From Saprospiraceae bacterium (GTDB taxonomy: Bacteria > Bacteroidota > Bacteroidia > Chitinophagales > Saprospiraceae), in assembly GCA_016719855.1 (NCBI GenBank), contig JADJYH010000077.1, positions 69,521 through 133,520 of the forward strand: 64,000 bases of DNA. Direction: 5' to 3'. Below the pieces are notes generated by a model that saw only the letters and a program-made list of their open reading frames with translations, searched no databases and had not been told where the DNA came from. Position 1 is the first letter of the stretch. The number at the start of each line of letters is the position of its first letter. Both the position numbers and the translations under genes were made by a program. Below are positions 10,449-19,851 of this stretch, one piece after another.

Positions 10449-11532
10449 ATGAAATACCATATCCTTCGAAATGGAACAGACCCGGTCAGGGATAGCATCG
10501 CTGCGGAAATTTCAGCCGAACTGGCCAACCACAACTTCTCGGAAGCATCTGCTGAGGAAGATTTGAAATTCATCTTCAATCTGACAGATTTCATTGACCC
10601 CAGGGCCGTCCACCGGAAAAAGCAAAGCGAGTTTGTCGTGTCATTGGTGGCGATGCCGGACGGGGAGGTGGAAGACCTGCGCTTTCTATGCTACAACACG
10701 CTCATTAAAACGCTATCGAACTTCCTGATTTGCATAAAGCCCAACGGAACACAAAAACCAGTGGTTTACTGTATCACGCCGGAGGCGGGGTTTTACCATT
10801 TCACCTATTCGCCAGAGGGAGTGTGGGAGGCCATGCGACCCATCGTTGGTGCTCACTTTGTAATCAATAACCGTATTAGTTATTCTCTGCCATCGGCTTA
10901 TTTGCAAACTGAAATCACCGAACAACTAGGGCACTACGGCGGCGTACTCGATTCGCTGGGCGTGCTCCCGACGCCATTCAACTTGCACCAAGTGCTCACA
11001 CAGGAGAGCATTGACCACGTTTATGAGCTTTTCAAATTGAAGGGCCTAAGCTACGGCAACTTAAGCGCACGAGAACGAATCCCGGAACTGGGTACTAATA
11101 CTTTCTGGATGACGGCACGGGGCGTTGACAAAGCCCACTTGAAAGGCGTGGGAAAGGACATTCTGCTGGTGACTGGTTATGACGCTGAGGCAGGGGAGGT
11201 TTTGGTGTCGGTACCACCAGACGGCAGTCCCAGTATCAGGGTGTCGGTAGATGCCATTGAGCATACATTGATATATCAGACTTTTCCCGAAGTTGGGCCA
11301 TCGTTCATGTACCGCGTGGATGAACAATGTTCCCTGCACGCACCAAAATGCCCCTTGCGGCACCCTCGAATTGGCGCAGGACGTGGTGGCGATGCTCAAA
11401 ACAACCCATCATCCTGAAAAAGCGGTGGTGGGCCTGAAAAACCACGGGCTGACAATTACCGGTGCCAGCCTGGAAGAGATTTTCACCCGCATCGAAGGAA
11501 GATTATTGAAAGAAGTACCGATGATGCCTTAG
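10449..11532 (+). CDS. Class II aldolase/adducin-domain protein with unknown N-terminal domain, frameshifted
   Basis: The C-terminal half, from about base 10970, is a class II aldolase/adducin fold: GLSYGNLSAR, then the metal-binding His pair in a conserved VHVHAW-like region, then GLKNHGLTITG with the third His. Around 11295-11320 two single bases appear to be missing (one G near 11297, one A near 11312). Restoring both joins EVG to AIVHVHAWMNN and gives about 361 residues. The first ~175 residues match nothing I recognise. Family members are metal-dependent aldolases, epimerases and dehydratases of phosphosugars; MtnB, the methylthioribulose-phosphate dehydratase of methylthioadenosine salvage, is one. 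Its stop is 2 nt before the permease start. Confidence 0.66.
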
Positions 11533-11534
11533 TC

Positions 11535-12632
11535 ATGTATGCAATAAAGACACTCAGAAATCAACCGTTTAGGTTCTTTTTCACCGCATTTGGTGTGGCG
11601 TTGTGCGTGGTGCTGATTCTGTTTTTGCTGGGAATCTATCAAGGAGTAGCGGTCGGTTCAGTGGAATATGTCCGCTCCAGCGATGCGGATATTTGGGTGC
11701 TCCAGCGCCATGCGACCAACATCCTGCGGAGCACTTCACTGCTGACGGCCAAGCACGGCCAGGCACTGGAAAAAATCGAGGAGATAGAAAAGGTGTCGCC
11801 AGTATTTTTCATTTTGGCTGCCGTGAAACTGCCAGAAGGGGCGGCAAGCCTCTATCTGACTGGCTTCGACCCAGCGAAAGAGCGGGGAGGGCCGCCTGAA
11901 ATTGCAGCGGGGCGCAGTGTGGAAGCCGATAGCGAAATCGTGTTGGACCGTTCTTTTGCTGCTAAGTACAAGTTAAGCATTGGTGATACGATAAAGATTC
12001 GGGACGATACGCTTACTGTGGTTGGCTTGAGTAAAGGCACCAACATGTTCGTAATTCAATATGCATTTATCACACTGCCCGAAGCCTACAAAATCATGGG
12101 TATGAAAGGGCTTGTCTCTTGCTACCAGGTTAATTTGAAGGCAGGCACCAACATTGATGTGCTGAGGACGAGCATCGAAGCGAAAATGCCTGACGTGGCG
12201 GTTTTTGACCGAGACACATTTCTCCAAAACAACATTCGTGAAATGGAGTCTGGTATTCTGCCACTGTTGTTTTTCGTTGCATTGCTCGGTGCTGTTGTGC
12301 TGACTGCAATCTTGAGCTTGATACTCACCATCAACGTGTTGGAACGTCGCAAGGACTTTGCAGTTATGAAAGCACTGGGTTCACCTGCTGGTTTTGTTTC
12401 CAAGCTGGTTGTCGTTCAGTCCCTTTTGCTGGCCACGAGCGGCTTGGTGATTGGAATTTGTTGCTTCTTCCCGTTGATGAAATTGATGGAGAAAATCGCC
12501 CCAGAAGTATCGGTGCTGACAACAGGGATCAATCTGGGCATGGTTGCAGCCGGAGTATTGGGCATTAGTTTGGTGAGTTCGATACTGCCCATCCAAAAAT
12601 TGCGAAAAATATATCCAATGGAAGTTTTCTAA
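11535..12632 (+). CDS. ABC transporter permease, FtsX/DevC-like
   Basis: 365 residues. One N-terminal membrane helix (~15-38) is followed by a periplasmic MacB-PCD-like domain (~45-235) and three C-terminal helices with LERRKDFAVMKALGSP, the conserved coupling region of FtsX-type permeases. This type uses a mechanotransmission mechanism to move lipids, lipoproteins or peptides out of the inner membrane. The stop overlaps the next start (TAATG), showing tight coupling to the ATPase. The position at the end of the lipid cluster suggests it exports the cluster's product; it could equally be an independent transporter. Confidence 0.83.
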   Translation: MYAIKTLRNQPFRFFFTAFGVALCVVLILFLLGIYQGVAVGSVEYVRSSDADIWVLQRHATNILRSTSLLTAKHGQALEKIEEIEKVSPVFFILAAVKLPEGAASLYLTGFDPAKERGGPPEIAAGRSVEADSEIVLDRSFAAKYKLSIGDTIKIRDDTLTVVGLSKGTNMFVIQYAFITLPEAYKIMGMKGLVSCYQVNLKAGTNIDVLRTSIEAKMPDVAVFDRDTFLQNNIREMESGILPLLFFVALLGAVVLTAILSLILTINVLERRKDFAVMKALGSPAGFVSKLVVVQSLLLATSGLVIGICCFFPLMKLMEKIAPEVSVLTTGINLGMVAAGVLGISLVSSILPIQKLRKIYPMEVF

Positions 12633-13339
12633 TGAAAAACGATAACGACACACAACCGGTCGCCAAATTACTGGGCGTTTCAAAAACATTTCAAACCGCC
12701 ACCCGGGAAACGGTCATTTTAAAAGACATCACCTTCGAGGCGAGGCCGGGCGAGTTGGTTCTTTTGCTCGGCCCAAGTGGCAGTGGAAGTCTACCTTCCT
12801 AACCATTCTGGCCGGGTTACAACCGCCGACCTCAGGCAAGGTCTGGTTATTTGGGAGGGAACTTCAAAGTTATTCCGTCAAAGAACTGCAACAGTTGCGA
12901 GCTGCCCATATTGGTTTCATCTTTCAAACTTTCAACCTAATGGATGCCCTAAACGGGCTTGAAAATATCCTGCTCGTGATGAAATTTACGGGCACGCCGG
13001 GCAAAATCCGCCCGTACCCGTGCGTTGGCCTTGATGGAAAGATTTGGCATTGCTCATCTTGCCTATTCCTATCCAAAAACCATGAGTCAAGGTGAAAAAC
13101 AGCGGGTAGCCGTAGCCCGTGCGCTTGCCAACCATGCCTCGTTTATCATCGGTGATGAACCTACAGGAAGTCTTTCCACGCAGCAGGGCATGGATATCGT
13201 TGGCTTACTGCGCGACGTGGCAAAAGAGGAAAACAGGTGTATCGTTTTGGCCAGCCACGACCAACGGATTGCAGCGTTTGCCGACCGGGTTTTTTACCTA
13301 AACGACGGTGAGGTGGTGGTTCGCAAATCCACGGAATAG
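12632..13339 (+). CDS. ABC transporter ATP-binding protein, two frameshifts
   Basis: Read across frames, this is a complete ~235-residue LolD/MacB-type ATPase. Walker A GPSGSG is at ~12770-12787, and one base is missing immediately after it, since KSTFLTILAG continues in the next frame. The Q loop GFIFQTFNLMDAL follows. A second frame change lies at ~13010-13025, after which come the signature MSQGEKQRVAVARAL, Walker B FIIGDEPTGSL and the H-loop ASHDQR. It overlaps the permease stop by one base and energises it. All catalytic motifs are intact once the two indels are corrected, so I favour sequence error over decay. Confidence 0.8.
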
Positions 13340-13408
13340 CCATCTTTGGTGGTGGCACTTAATTTTTTTCTCAAGCGGGCAAAAGCATGAAATGCAGCTA
13401 TCGAAATA

Positions 13409-14476
13409 TCAGACCCTCAAGCTCCGCTTGTAAAGCGAGTACACAAGTCCGCTGACCATCAATGAGGCAATACCGCCCAGCAGCAGGATGATGAGCATGG
13501 CACTATTGGTGTAGCGCTGGAGCAGGAAGCCCAGTACGATAAAAAAGACGTTGACGCCCACTAACACAGCCGTTGCCTGCATGTGGTTCAGCCCGACATC
13601 GAGCAGCAGGTGGTGGATATGCGTGCGATCGGGGTGCAACGGGTGCTTGCCTTTTAGTATGCGGGTACTGAATACCCGTAACGTATCGAAGAGTGGAAGT
13701 ATAAGGATGCCAATGGCTACGCCCGGTGCTGCATTGATTTTGAACGGGGGGGCGTCTTCCAGCAGGCTGTTGAACTCAATGAAATTTATGGTCAGGATGG
13801 AGCAAATCAGCCCCAGCAGAAGGGCTCCAGTATCGCCCATGAAAATGCGGGCAGGGGAGTAGTTGTATTTCAAGAATGCCGTCGTAGCACCTGCTGCCGA
13901 AAGTGCCATAATGGCGAAATCATATCTTTTTACCAGTAAGAACCATACGCCAAGCGTGCCTGTGATGAGGATGGTCAGACTGCCCGAAAGGCCGTTGATG
14001 CCGTCCATGAGGTTTAGGGCGTTGATGATGACGATGATGGTGAAAATGGTGAGCACCGCACTCCAGAACAGCCCAATTTCTTGGATGCCCATAATGCCGT
14101 GCAAGCTGGAAATCCTGACGTCCGCCTTGAAGAACAGGATGCCTGCGGCAAGTATTTCCACCATTAGTTTTTTTGAAGGAGAAATGTCTGTGATATCGTC
14201 CTTGACACCAACAAGGAAAATCAGGATGAATGCGCAAAGCACGTACTGGATGTCCCCGCCGTACTTCGCAAAGGGCGTCCAAAGCATGATGCTAAAAATG
14301 GCTCCTGCAAAGATGGCGACCCCACCCAAGCGGGGCGTACTCACGACGTGGCTGCGCCGCTCTCCCGGTTCATCATAGAGGTTTTTGGCGATGGCTACCC
14401 GAATAACAGGGGGGATGACAAAGTAGGTCAGCGTGAACGCTGTGATAAAGCTGATGATGACATCGTAATCGTACAT
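13409..14476 (-). CDS. WecA/TagO/MraY-family undecaprenyl-phosphate sugar-1-phosphate transferase
   Basis: 355 residues from ATG 14476 (an upstream in-frame start adds 13 unconserved residues). About ten membrane helices. The motifs VGVKDD, NALNLMDGINGL, FMGDTGA and HPDRTHIHH identify the WecA/TagO branch of the polyprenyl-phosphate HexNAc-1-phosphate transferases. It loads a sugar phosphate on undecaprenyl phosphate at the cytoplasmic face, the first step of O-antigen, capsule or exopolysaccharide synthesis. The divergent neighbour is uppS, which makes the lipid carrier. Convergent with the ABC ATPase; I see no strong terminator in the 69-base gap. Confidence 0.9.
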   Translation of the reverse strand: MYDYDVIISFITAFTLTYFVIPPVIRVAIAKNLYDEPGERRSHVVSTPRLGGVAIFAGAIFSIMLWTPFAKYGGDIQYVLCAFILIFLVGVKDDITDISPSKKLMVEILAAGILFFKADVRISSLHGIMGIQEIGLFWSAVLTIFTIIVIINALNLMDGINGLSGSLTILITGTLGVWFLLVKRYDFAIMALSAAGATTAFLKYNYSPARIFMGDTGALLLGLICSILTINFIEFNSLLEDAPPFKINAAPGVAIGILILPLFDTLRVFSTRILKGKHPLHPDRTHIHHLLLDVGLNHMQATAVLVGVNVFFIVLGFLLQRYTNSAMLIILLLGGIASLMVSGLVYSLYKRSLRV

Positions 14477-14512
14477 ATTGGGTGTGTTGGGAGTTGAGTG
14501 TGAACCCGACTG

Positions 14513-14520
14513 CAAATATA
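14513..14520 (-). promoter_or_regulatory. Candidate -7 element for the WecA-like gene
   Basis: Minus-strand TATATTTG matches TAnnTTTG, about 37 nt before the ATG at 14476. No good -33 TTG is found. Confidence 0.35.
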
Positions 14521-14637
14521 CCTTAATTGTTCATCTGTGAAACACTGTGGCAACATCCGCCTGACAATATGAAAGGCATTAGGCAAACCTGCGCTGGCGA
14601 TAGGCAAAATCAAGCGGGCGCAACTGGCAGCTTTTCT

Positions 14638-14645
14638 TATTTTTG
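14638..14645 (+). promoter_or_regulatory. Candidate -7 element for uppS
   Basis: TATTTTTG at this position matches the -7 consensus and lies 34 nt before the chosen ATG (14680), which supports that start over the upstream one. No clear -33 TTG. Confidence 0.4.
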
Positions 14646-14679
14646 CCCACCAAAAGAAAGTCAACAGGCATTTTCGCTC

Positions 14680-15423
14680 ATGGATTTAAAATCAAAAATC
14701 AACCTAGAAAAATTGCCACGGCACATCGCTGTCATCATGGATGGCAATGGGCGCTGGGCCAAGGAGCACGGCATGCCTCGCGTCTTCGGCCACCGCAACG
14801 GCGTCAAGGCCGTGCGCGAAGTTACCGAAGCCTGCACCGAATTGGGGGTTGAATACCTGACGCTCTATGCCTTTTCCACCGAGAACTGGAACCGCCCTGA
14901 GTCCGAGGTGAACGCCCTGATGACCCTCCTCGTGGAGACCATCAAGAACGAAATCAAGACCCTCAACGAAAACGGCGTGCGCCTGCGGGCCATCGGCGAC
15001 ATCAGCCGCCTGCCAGGGAAAAGCCACAAAACCCTGCTGAAAGCGATAGAGGACACCAAGCACAATACCCGCATGACGCTGGTGCTTGCTTTGAACTACA
15101 GTGCCAAATGGGAAATCGTGGAGGCGGCTCGCAAGCTTGCGCAAGCGGCAAAGTCGGGTGAAATAGCGCCGGAACAAATCAACGAAGTGGCTTTTGCCAA
15201 CGCACTTTCCACCAGTGGGATGCCCGACCCGGAGCTGCTCATTCGCACCAGTGGCGAGACCCGCATCAGCAACTTCCTGCTCTGGCAGATTGCCTACTCC
15301 GAGCTGTACTTTACCCCCACGCTCTGGCCCGATTTCCGTCGGGAGCACCTCTACCAGGCCATCATTGACTTTCAACATCGGGAACGCCGCTTCGGTAAGA
15401 CCAGTGAGCAGTTGGCGATTTAG
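14680..15423 (+). CDS. uppS: Undecaprenyl diphosphate synthase (isoprenyl transferase)
   Basis: 247 residues from ATG 14680. The open frame continues to 14527, but the family always starts just before HIAVIMDGNGRWA, and the promoter-like element lies inside the extension. Motifs: MDGNGRWA with the catalytic Asp, GHRNG, LYAFSTENW, and LLIRTSGETRISNFLLWQIAYSE near the end. It condenses eight isopentenyl diphosphates onto farnesyl diphosphate in cis to make the C55 carrier for peptidoglycan and surface glycans. Followed by bamA, an order common in Bacteroidota. Confidence 0.95.
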   Translation: MDLKSKINLEKLPRHIAVIMDGNGRWAKEHGMPRVFGHRNGVKAVREVTEACTELGVEYLTLYAFSTENWNRPESEVNALMTLLVETIKNEIKTLNENGVRLRAIGDISRLPGKSHKTLLKAIEDTKHNTRMTLVLALNYSAKWEIVEAARKLAQAAKSGEIAPEQINEVAFANALSTSGMPDPELLIRTSGETRISNFLLWQIAYSELYFTPTLWPDFRREHLYQAIIDFQHRERRFGKTSEQLAI

Positions 15424-15476
15424 CGTATTGGCGTGTTGGGTAGGGCCTGCCCAATACGCCAACCAGCCAACACGCC
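15423..15476. repeat. Overlapping alternative hairpins between uppS and bamA
   Basis: Arm GCGTATTGG (15423-15431) pairs with CCAATACGC (15451-15459). The overlapping arm GGCGTGTTGG (15430-15439) pairs with CCAACACGCC (15467-15476). The two hairpins share bases and exclude each other. There is no T tail, so this is not a standard terminator. Confidence 0.55.
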
Positions 15477-15605
15477 ATCCATACAACCTCCGCCCGTTCA
15501 AAGCGCACCTTCCTATCTCAGCAGTACTATTTTCAGCCACGACTACAAGAGTATGCGCAAAGCTGTGTTTCTTTGCAGTCCTTTTGAAAAAGCAGACCCT
15601 TTTGC

Positions 15606-18182
15606 ATGAAAAAAATATTTGGTTTTATACTCCTTCTATTCGCTTTCGCCCATGTGGGCAAACTAGCTGCGCAAACCAGCACCGACACCATCCCACAGGT
15701 CATGGACTACTCCAAGGCCAAGGACTACGAGATAGGCGGCGTGCGGGTGACGGGCGCCAATTTTAGCGATCCTACTGCCATCATTTCCATCGCTGGTTTT
15801 CGGGTAGGCGACCGCATCAGGATACCGGGCGGCGAGATTCCCCGTGCGCTGAAAGCCCTTTACAAACTCAGCCTTTTCACCGATATCCAAATTTTTAAGG
15901 AAAAAACCATCGGCGATGTGATTTTCCTCGAAATATCCGTGGTGGAGCGCCCACGCCTTACCACCCACTCTTTCAAAGGCGTAAAAAAAGGAACCCACGA
16001 CGACCTCAACGAAGAAGTCAACAAATACCTGATCAAGGGAGGCATCGTCACCGAGGCCATCAAAGCCAGTGCGGCATTTGGCATCGAGCAATATTTCATT
16101 GACAAGGGCTACTACGACGTGGACGTGAAGGTGGACGAACTCGCCGATACCACCCGCATCAACTCCGTCAAACTGGTTTTCAACATTGACCGGCGCACCA
16201 AAGTCAAAATTGACGACATCACTTTTTCCGGCAACACCAACATCAAGGACCGCAAGCTGCGCAGTCTGATGAAAGAAACACGCCGCAAAAAACGCATCTT
16301 CGCAGGCTCAAAACTTATCCGGGCCGAATACGAGGGCGATAAGAAAAAAATCATCACCTACTACAACAAAGTAGGTTTTCGGGATGCCCGAATCGTGGAA
16401 GACAGCATTTGGCGGGCCACCGAAAAAGACGGCTCCAAAGGCAACCTGCTCATCCACATGGACATTGACGAGGGGAGCCGCTACTACTTCCGAAACATCA
16501 TCTGGAAGGGCAATTCCATCTACGCCACCAAAGACCTCGACAACGTGCTCGGCATCAAAAAAGGCGACGTGTACAACGCCGAAATGCTCGAAACCCGCCT
16601 TCGCTTTAGCCAAGATGGCCGCGACGTCAGCTCGCTCTACATGGACAACGGCTACCTGTTCTTCAACGTGGACCCCATCGAAGTGGCCGTGGCCAGCGAC
16701 TCCATTGACCTTGAACTGCGCATCTTCGAAGGCCCGCAAGCCTCCATTGACAAAGTGACAATCAGGGGCAACGACCGCACCCACGAGCACGTCATCCGGC
16801 GGGAGCTGTTCACCGTGCCCGGTGAAAAGTTCAGCCGCTCCGACATCATCCGCTCGCAGCGCCAAATCATCAACCTCGGCTACTTTAATCCGGAAAACCT
16901 CGGCATCAACACCCCCGTGAACCCACAGCGTGGCACGGTGGACATCGAGTACACCGTAGAAGAAAAGCCATCCGACCAGCTTGAACTTTCCGCAGGATGG
17001 GGTGGCAAGGGTAGGGGCGTCATCGGTACGCTCGGCGTGGCCTTCAACAACTTCTCCGCCCGCAATATTTTCAACAGAGATACCTGGAGCCCGCTCCCAC
17101 AAGGCGACGGCCAGCGCCTGTCGCTCCGGGCGCAGACCAATGGGCGGTTCTTCCAGTCCTACAACATCTCGTTCACCGAGCCTTGGCTTGGCGGCAAAAA
17201 ACCGAACTCGCTCACGGTGGCCGGCTTCGTGTCCATTCTCTCCAACGGCTACAACCGGAACAGCGAGTTCTATGGCAAACTGACCAATGGCGGCGTCACC
17301 GTCAGCCTTGGCACCCGCCTGAAAGTGCCGGACGACAACTTTGTGTCTTCCACGGCGCTCAACCTACAGGTCATCAAGCTGCAAAACTACGTGTTCAGCA
17401 GCCGTGGCCTTTTCCGCACGGACGAAGGCGAAACGGTTTCCGAAGGCAATTTCCGCAACTTCAGCATCACGCAGACCATCGCCCGTACGACCATCAACAA
17501 CCCGATTTTCCCACAGGAAGGCTCCAGGGTGCAGCTCTCCGTGCAGCTCACGCCACCTTACTCGCTGTTCAGCAAAAAAGATTACGGCGACCTTGCGCCC
17601 AGTGAGCGCTTCAAGTACCTCGAATACCACAAGTGGAAGGTGGCCGCCGAGTGGTACCAAACCTTGGTGGGCAAATTGGTGATAAAAGCCGACGCCAAGT
17701 TCGGCTTCCTCGGCACTTACAACGACGAAATCGGCATCGCTCCCTTCGAGCGCTTCCAGCTTGGTGGCGACGGCCTCAACAACCAGCAGTTTGGCTACTT
17801 CACAGGTACCGAAATCATCAGCAGCCGGGGCTACAAGCCGGGCGACTACGAAAACAACCAGTTCAAGGGCAGTACCACCGACATCAACGCCACGCCGCTT
17901 TACCAAAAAGTGACGCTGGAACTGCGCTACCCGCTGTCGCTCAATCCCAGCTCCACCATTTACGCCCACATGTTTGCCCAAGGCAGCAATGCTTGGCGCA
18001 AGGCACGTGACTACAACCCCTTCGACATGAAGCGCTCGGTTGGTGCGGGCCTTCGGGTGTTCTTGCCCATGTTCGGTGTACTGGGCTTCGACTACGGCAT
18101 TGGTTTCGACAAGGCCAGCGCCACCAACAAGCTGTCGAGCCTTGCCACCTTCAACATCGTGCTTGGTTTTGAGCCGGAATAA
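15606..18182 (+). CDS. bamA: Outer membrane protein assembly factor BamA
   Basis: 858 residues. A signal peptide (residues 1-22, ending KLAAQ) is followed by about five POTRA domains (~35-440; examples GGVRVTGANFSD and KVTIRGNDRTHEHVIRREL) and a C-terminal 16-strand Omp85 barrel. The barrel contains NPIFPQEGSR, the region before the family VRGF/Y element (here ISSRGYKPGD), and ends NIVLGFEPE. It inserts beta-barrel proteins into the outer membrane. The reading frame is intact over 2.6 kb, in contrast with many neighbours in this window. Length and layout are normal for Bacteroidota BamA. Confidence 0.95.
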   Translation: MKKIFGFILLLFAFAHVGKLAAQTSTDTIPQVMDYSKAKDYEIGGVRVTGANFSDPTAIISIAGFRVGDRIRIPGGEIPRALKALYKLSLFTDIQIFKEKTIGDVIFLEISVVERPRLTTHSFKGVKKGTHDDLNEEVNKYLIKGGIVTEAIKASAAFGIEQYFIDKGYYDVDVKVDELADTTRINSVKLVFNIDRRTKVKIDDITFSGNTNIKDRKLRSLMKETRRKKRIFAGSKLIRAEYEGDKKKIITYYNKVGFRDARIVEDSIWRATEKDGSKGNLLIHMDIDEGSRYYFRNIIWKGNSIYATKDLDNVLGIKKGDVYNAEMLETRLRFSQDGRDVSSLYMDNGYLFFNVDPIEVAVASDSIDLELRIFEGPQASIDKVTIRGNDRTHEHVIRRELFTVPGEKFSRSDIIRSQRQIINLGYFNPENLGINTPVNPQRGTVDIEYTVEEKPSDQLELSAGWGGKGRGVIGTLGVAFNNFSARNIFNRDTWSPLPQGDGQRLSLRAQTNGRFFQSYNISFTEPWLGGKKPNSLTVAGFVSILSNGYNRNSEFYGKLTNGGVTVSLGTRLKVPDDNFVSSTALNLQVIKLQNYVFSSRGLFRTDEGETVSEGNFRNFSITQTIARTTINNPIFPQEGSRVQLSVQLTPPYSLFSKKDYGDLAPSERFKYLEYHKWKVAAEWYQTLVGKLVIKADAKFGFLGTYNDEIGIAPFERFQLGGDGLNNQQFGYFTGTEIISSRGYKPGDYENNQFKGSTTDINATPLYQKVTLELRYPLSLNPSSTIYAHMFAQGSNAWRKARDYNPFDMKRSVGAGLRVFLPMFGVLGFDYGIGFDKASATNKLSSLATFNIVLGFEPE

Positions 18183-18260
18183 AATCAAATGGCTTCGCAA
18201 TGAAAACGGGGATGTGGTGCTGCCACCTCCCCGTTTTTTTATCTTCGCTGCGCAAATATT

Positions 18261-18413
18261 GTGGTCGCCCAATTTATTGGGCTGACCGTAAATGGCAAGA
18301 TGGATAATTGCTGTGCTTCGCAAATATTTGGCTATCAATGTCTTATCAAAAAATTACATCGAACTTCATGCTGTTGCTGAAGAATCGGTCAGCCCAATAA
18401 ATTGGGCGACCAC
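18261..18413. mobile_element. MITE-like element with perfect 28-bp terminal inverted repeats
   Basis: Arms at 18261-18288 and 18386-18413 are perfect inverted copies over 28 bases, separated by 97 bases without a gene. Each arm contains its own palindrome, CCCAATTTATTGGG or its complement. The flanks ATT and ATT could be a 3-bp target duplication. It lies between bamA and the flavoprotein gene, ending 12 nt before that gene's ATG. No transposase is nearby, so mobilisation would have to be in trans; a large regulatory hairpin is the alternative. Confidence 0.55.
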
Positions 18414-18425
18414 ATTGAACAAAAC

Positions 18426-19668
18426 ATGATAAAAACCGACATCTGCATCGTGGGGGCAGGCCCAGGCGGGGCGGCCACAGCCCTAAAAACTCAGCCAGCT
18501 CGGCATCCCCTCCGTACTGGTGGACAAGGCCACTTTTCCTCGTGACAAAATTTGTGGCGATGCCATCAGTGGCAAGGCAGTTACCATCCTACGGCGCATT
18601 GACCCCGGCATCATCGAGCGTTTTGAGGTGGCCACGGCGGAGCAGTCCAGTGTTTGGGGCATACGCTTCGGTGCCCCAAATGGCAAACGGATTGACGTGC
18701 CGTTCCGACCAGATTACGACCCCGTCAAAGACCCAAAACAGGGTTTCGTTTCCAAAAGGATTGACTTCGACAACCGGTTGGTGGAAGAGGTGAAACAACG
18801 GGACAACATTGAGCTGCACCAAGGCATTTCTATCGAAAAATACGAACGGACGACCGATGGCTACCTGCTATCCAACGCCGACGGCAGCTTCCAGGTGCAG
18901 GCCCGGTTGCTCATCGTGGCAAATGGTGCCCATTCCGTTTTTTCCCGCCACCATGTTGGGTTGGAGAAGGATGAAAAACACCATGCTGGCGCTGTGCGGG
19001 CCTACTACCGCAACGTGACCGGGCTGCACCCGGACGGCTTCATCGAGCTTTATTTTTTGAAAGAAATAAACCCTGGCTACTTCTGGGTTTTTGGGCTGCC
19101 TGGCGGCTACGCCAACGTGGGGTTGGGCATGAGGAGCGACTTCGTCAGCCGACGCCGTTACAATTTGTCCAAGGGTATGCTAGAAATCATCACCAACCAC
19201 CCTGAATTCCGGGAGCGCTTTAAAGACGCGGAGCTAGTAGGCAAAATCACCGGCTATGGCCTTCCGCTCGGCTCGAAACAGCGCCAACTTTCCGGCGACC
19301 ACTTCATGCTGGTGGGTGATGCGGGTTACCTCATTGACCCCCTCAGCGGCGAGGGCATCGGCAATGCGATTTACAGCGGCAGCATCGCTGCCGAGCAGGC
19401 GCAGCAGTGCCTTGCGAACAACGATTTTTCAGCAAAAACAATGCAGGCCTACGACGTGAGGGTAGCCAGGGTATTGGGCAAGGAAATGGAAATAAGCTAC
19501 CGCATCCAGCAGATGATGGCCCGACCGTGGTTGGTCAACTTCACGGCTAACCGAGTGGCCAGAAACCCAAACCTTATCTACATGATTGCGCAGATGTACG
19601 CCGATTTGGAAGTGCGAAAGCAGGCGCTTAATCCGTTTTTTTGGATAAAATCGCTGAGGAAACGTTGA
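18426..19668 (+). CDS. Geranylgeranyl-reductase-family FAD-dependent oxidoreductase, frameshifted near the start
   Basis: ATG 18426 begins MIKTDICIVGAGPGGAATAL, a clear Rossmann GxGxxG FAD site. One extra A in the run at about 18485-18490 shifts the frame; after it SQLGIPSVLVDKATFPRDKICGD follows in the next frame. Downstream marks are LVGDAGYLIDPLSGEGIGNA (FAD GD motif) and a C-terminal helical segment. The corrected protein is about 413 residues. The family reduces isoprenoid double bonds or hydroxylates aromatic and lipid substrates; the actual substrate is not evident. Immediately upstream is the MITE-like inverted repeat, and downstream a strong terminator. Confidence 0.82.
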
Positions 19669-19685
19669 CGTGTGGCGATTGACGA

Positions 19686-19772
19686 TTTACGACTGACGAT
19701 TGTGGCTGCTTGTTAGACGGCTCGGAGTCTGCAAATTGCATAGGCGCTCAATCGTAAATCGTCAGTCGTAAA
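19686..19772. repeat. 16-bp inverted repeat, first of two loci
   Basis: TTTACGACTGACGATT at 19686-19701 and its perfect complement at 19757-19772. The same pair occurs at 60890-60905 and 61002-61017, in both cases at the junction of two convergent genes next to a terminator. Confidence 0.75.
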
Positions 19773-19824
19773 GAAAGCAGAGGCGTCATTTGAACCCAAG
19801 TTCGAATGACGCCTCTGCTTTCTT
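19771..19824. terminator. Long bidirectional terminator-like hairpin
   Basis: Perfect 20-bp arms at 19771-19790 and 19805-19824 (AAGAAAGCAGAGGCGTCATT and its complement), with an inner GAAC/GTTC pair. It lies between the convergent flavoprotein and DksA-like genes; A- and T-rich ends favour termination in both directions. Confidence 0.78.
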
Positions 19825-19851
19825 AATTGCTTGGCTTGGCTTGACGGATGA

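Noticed and set aside
14527..14679. N-terminal extension of uppS
   Set aside because: Family members begin close to HIAVIMDGNG; the extension overlaps a promoter-like element and the divergent leader.
17364..18338. Minus-strand open frame of 324 codons
   Set aside because: Antisense to the barrel part of bamA.
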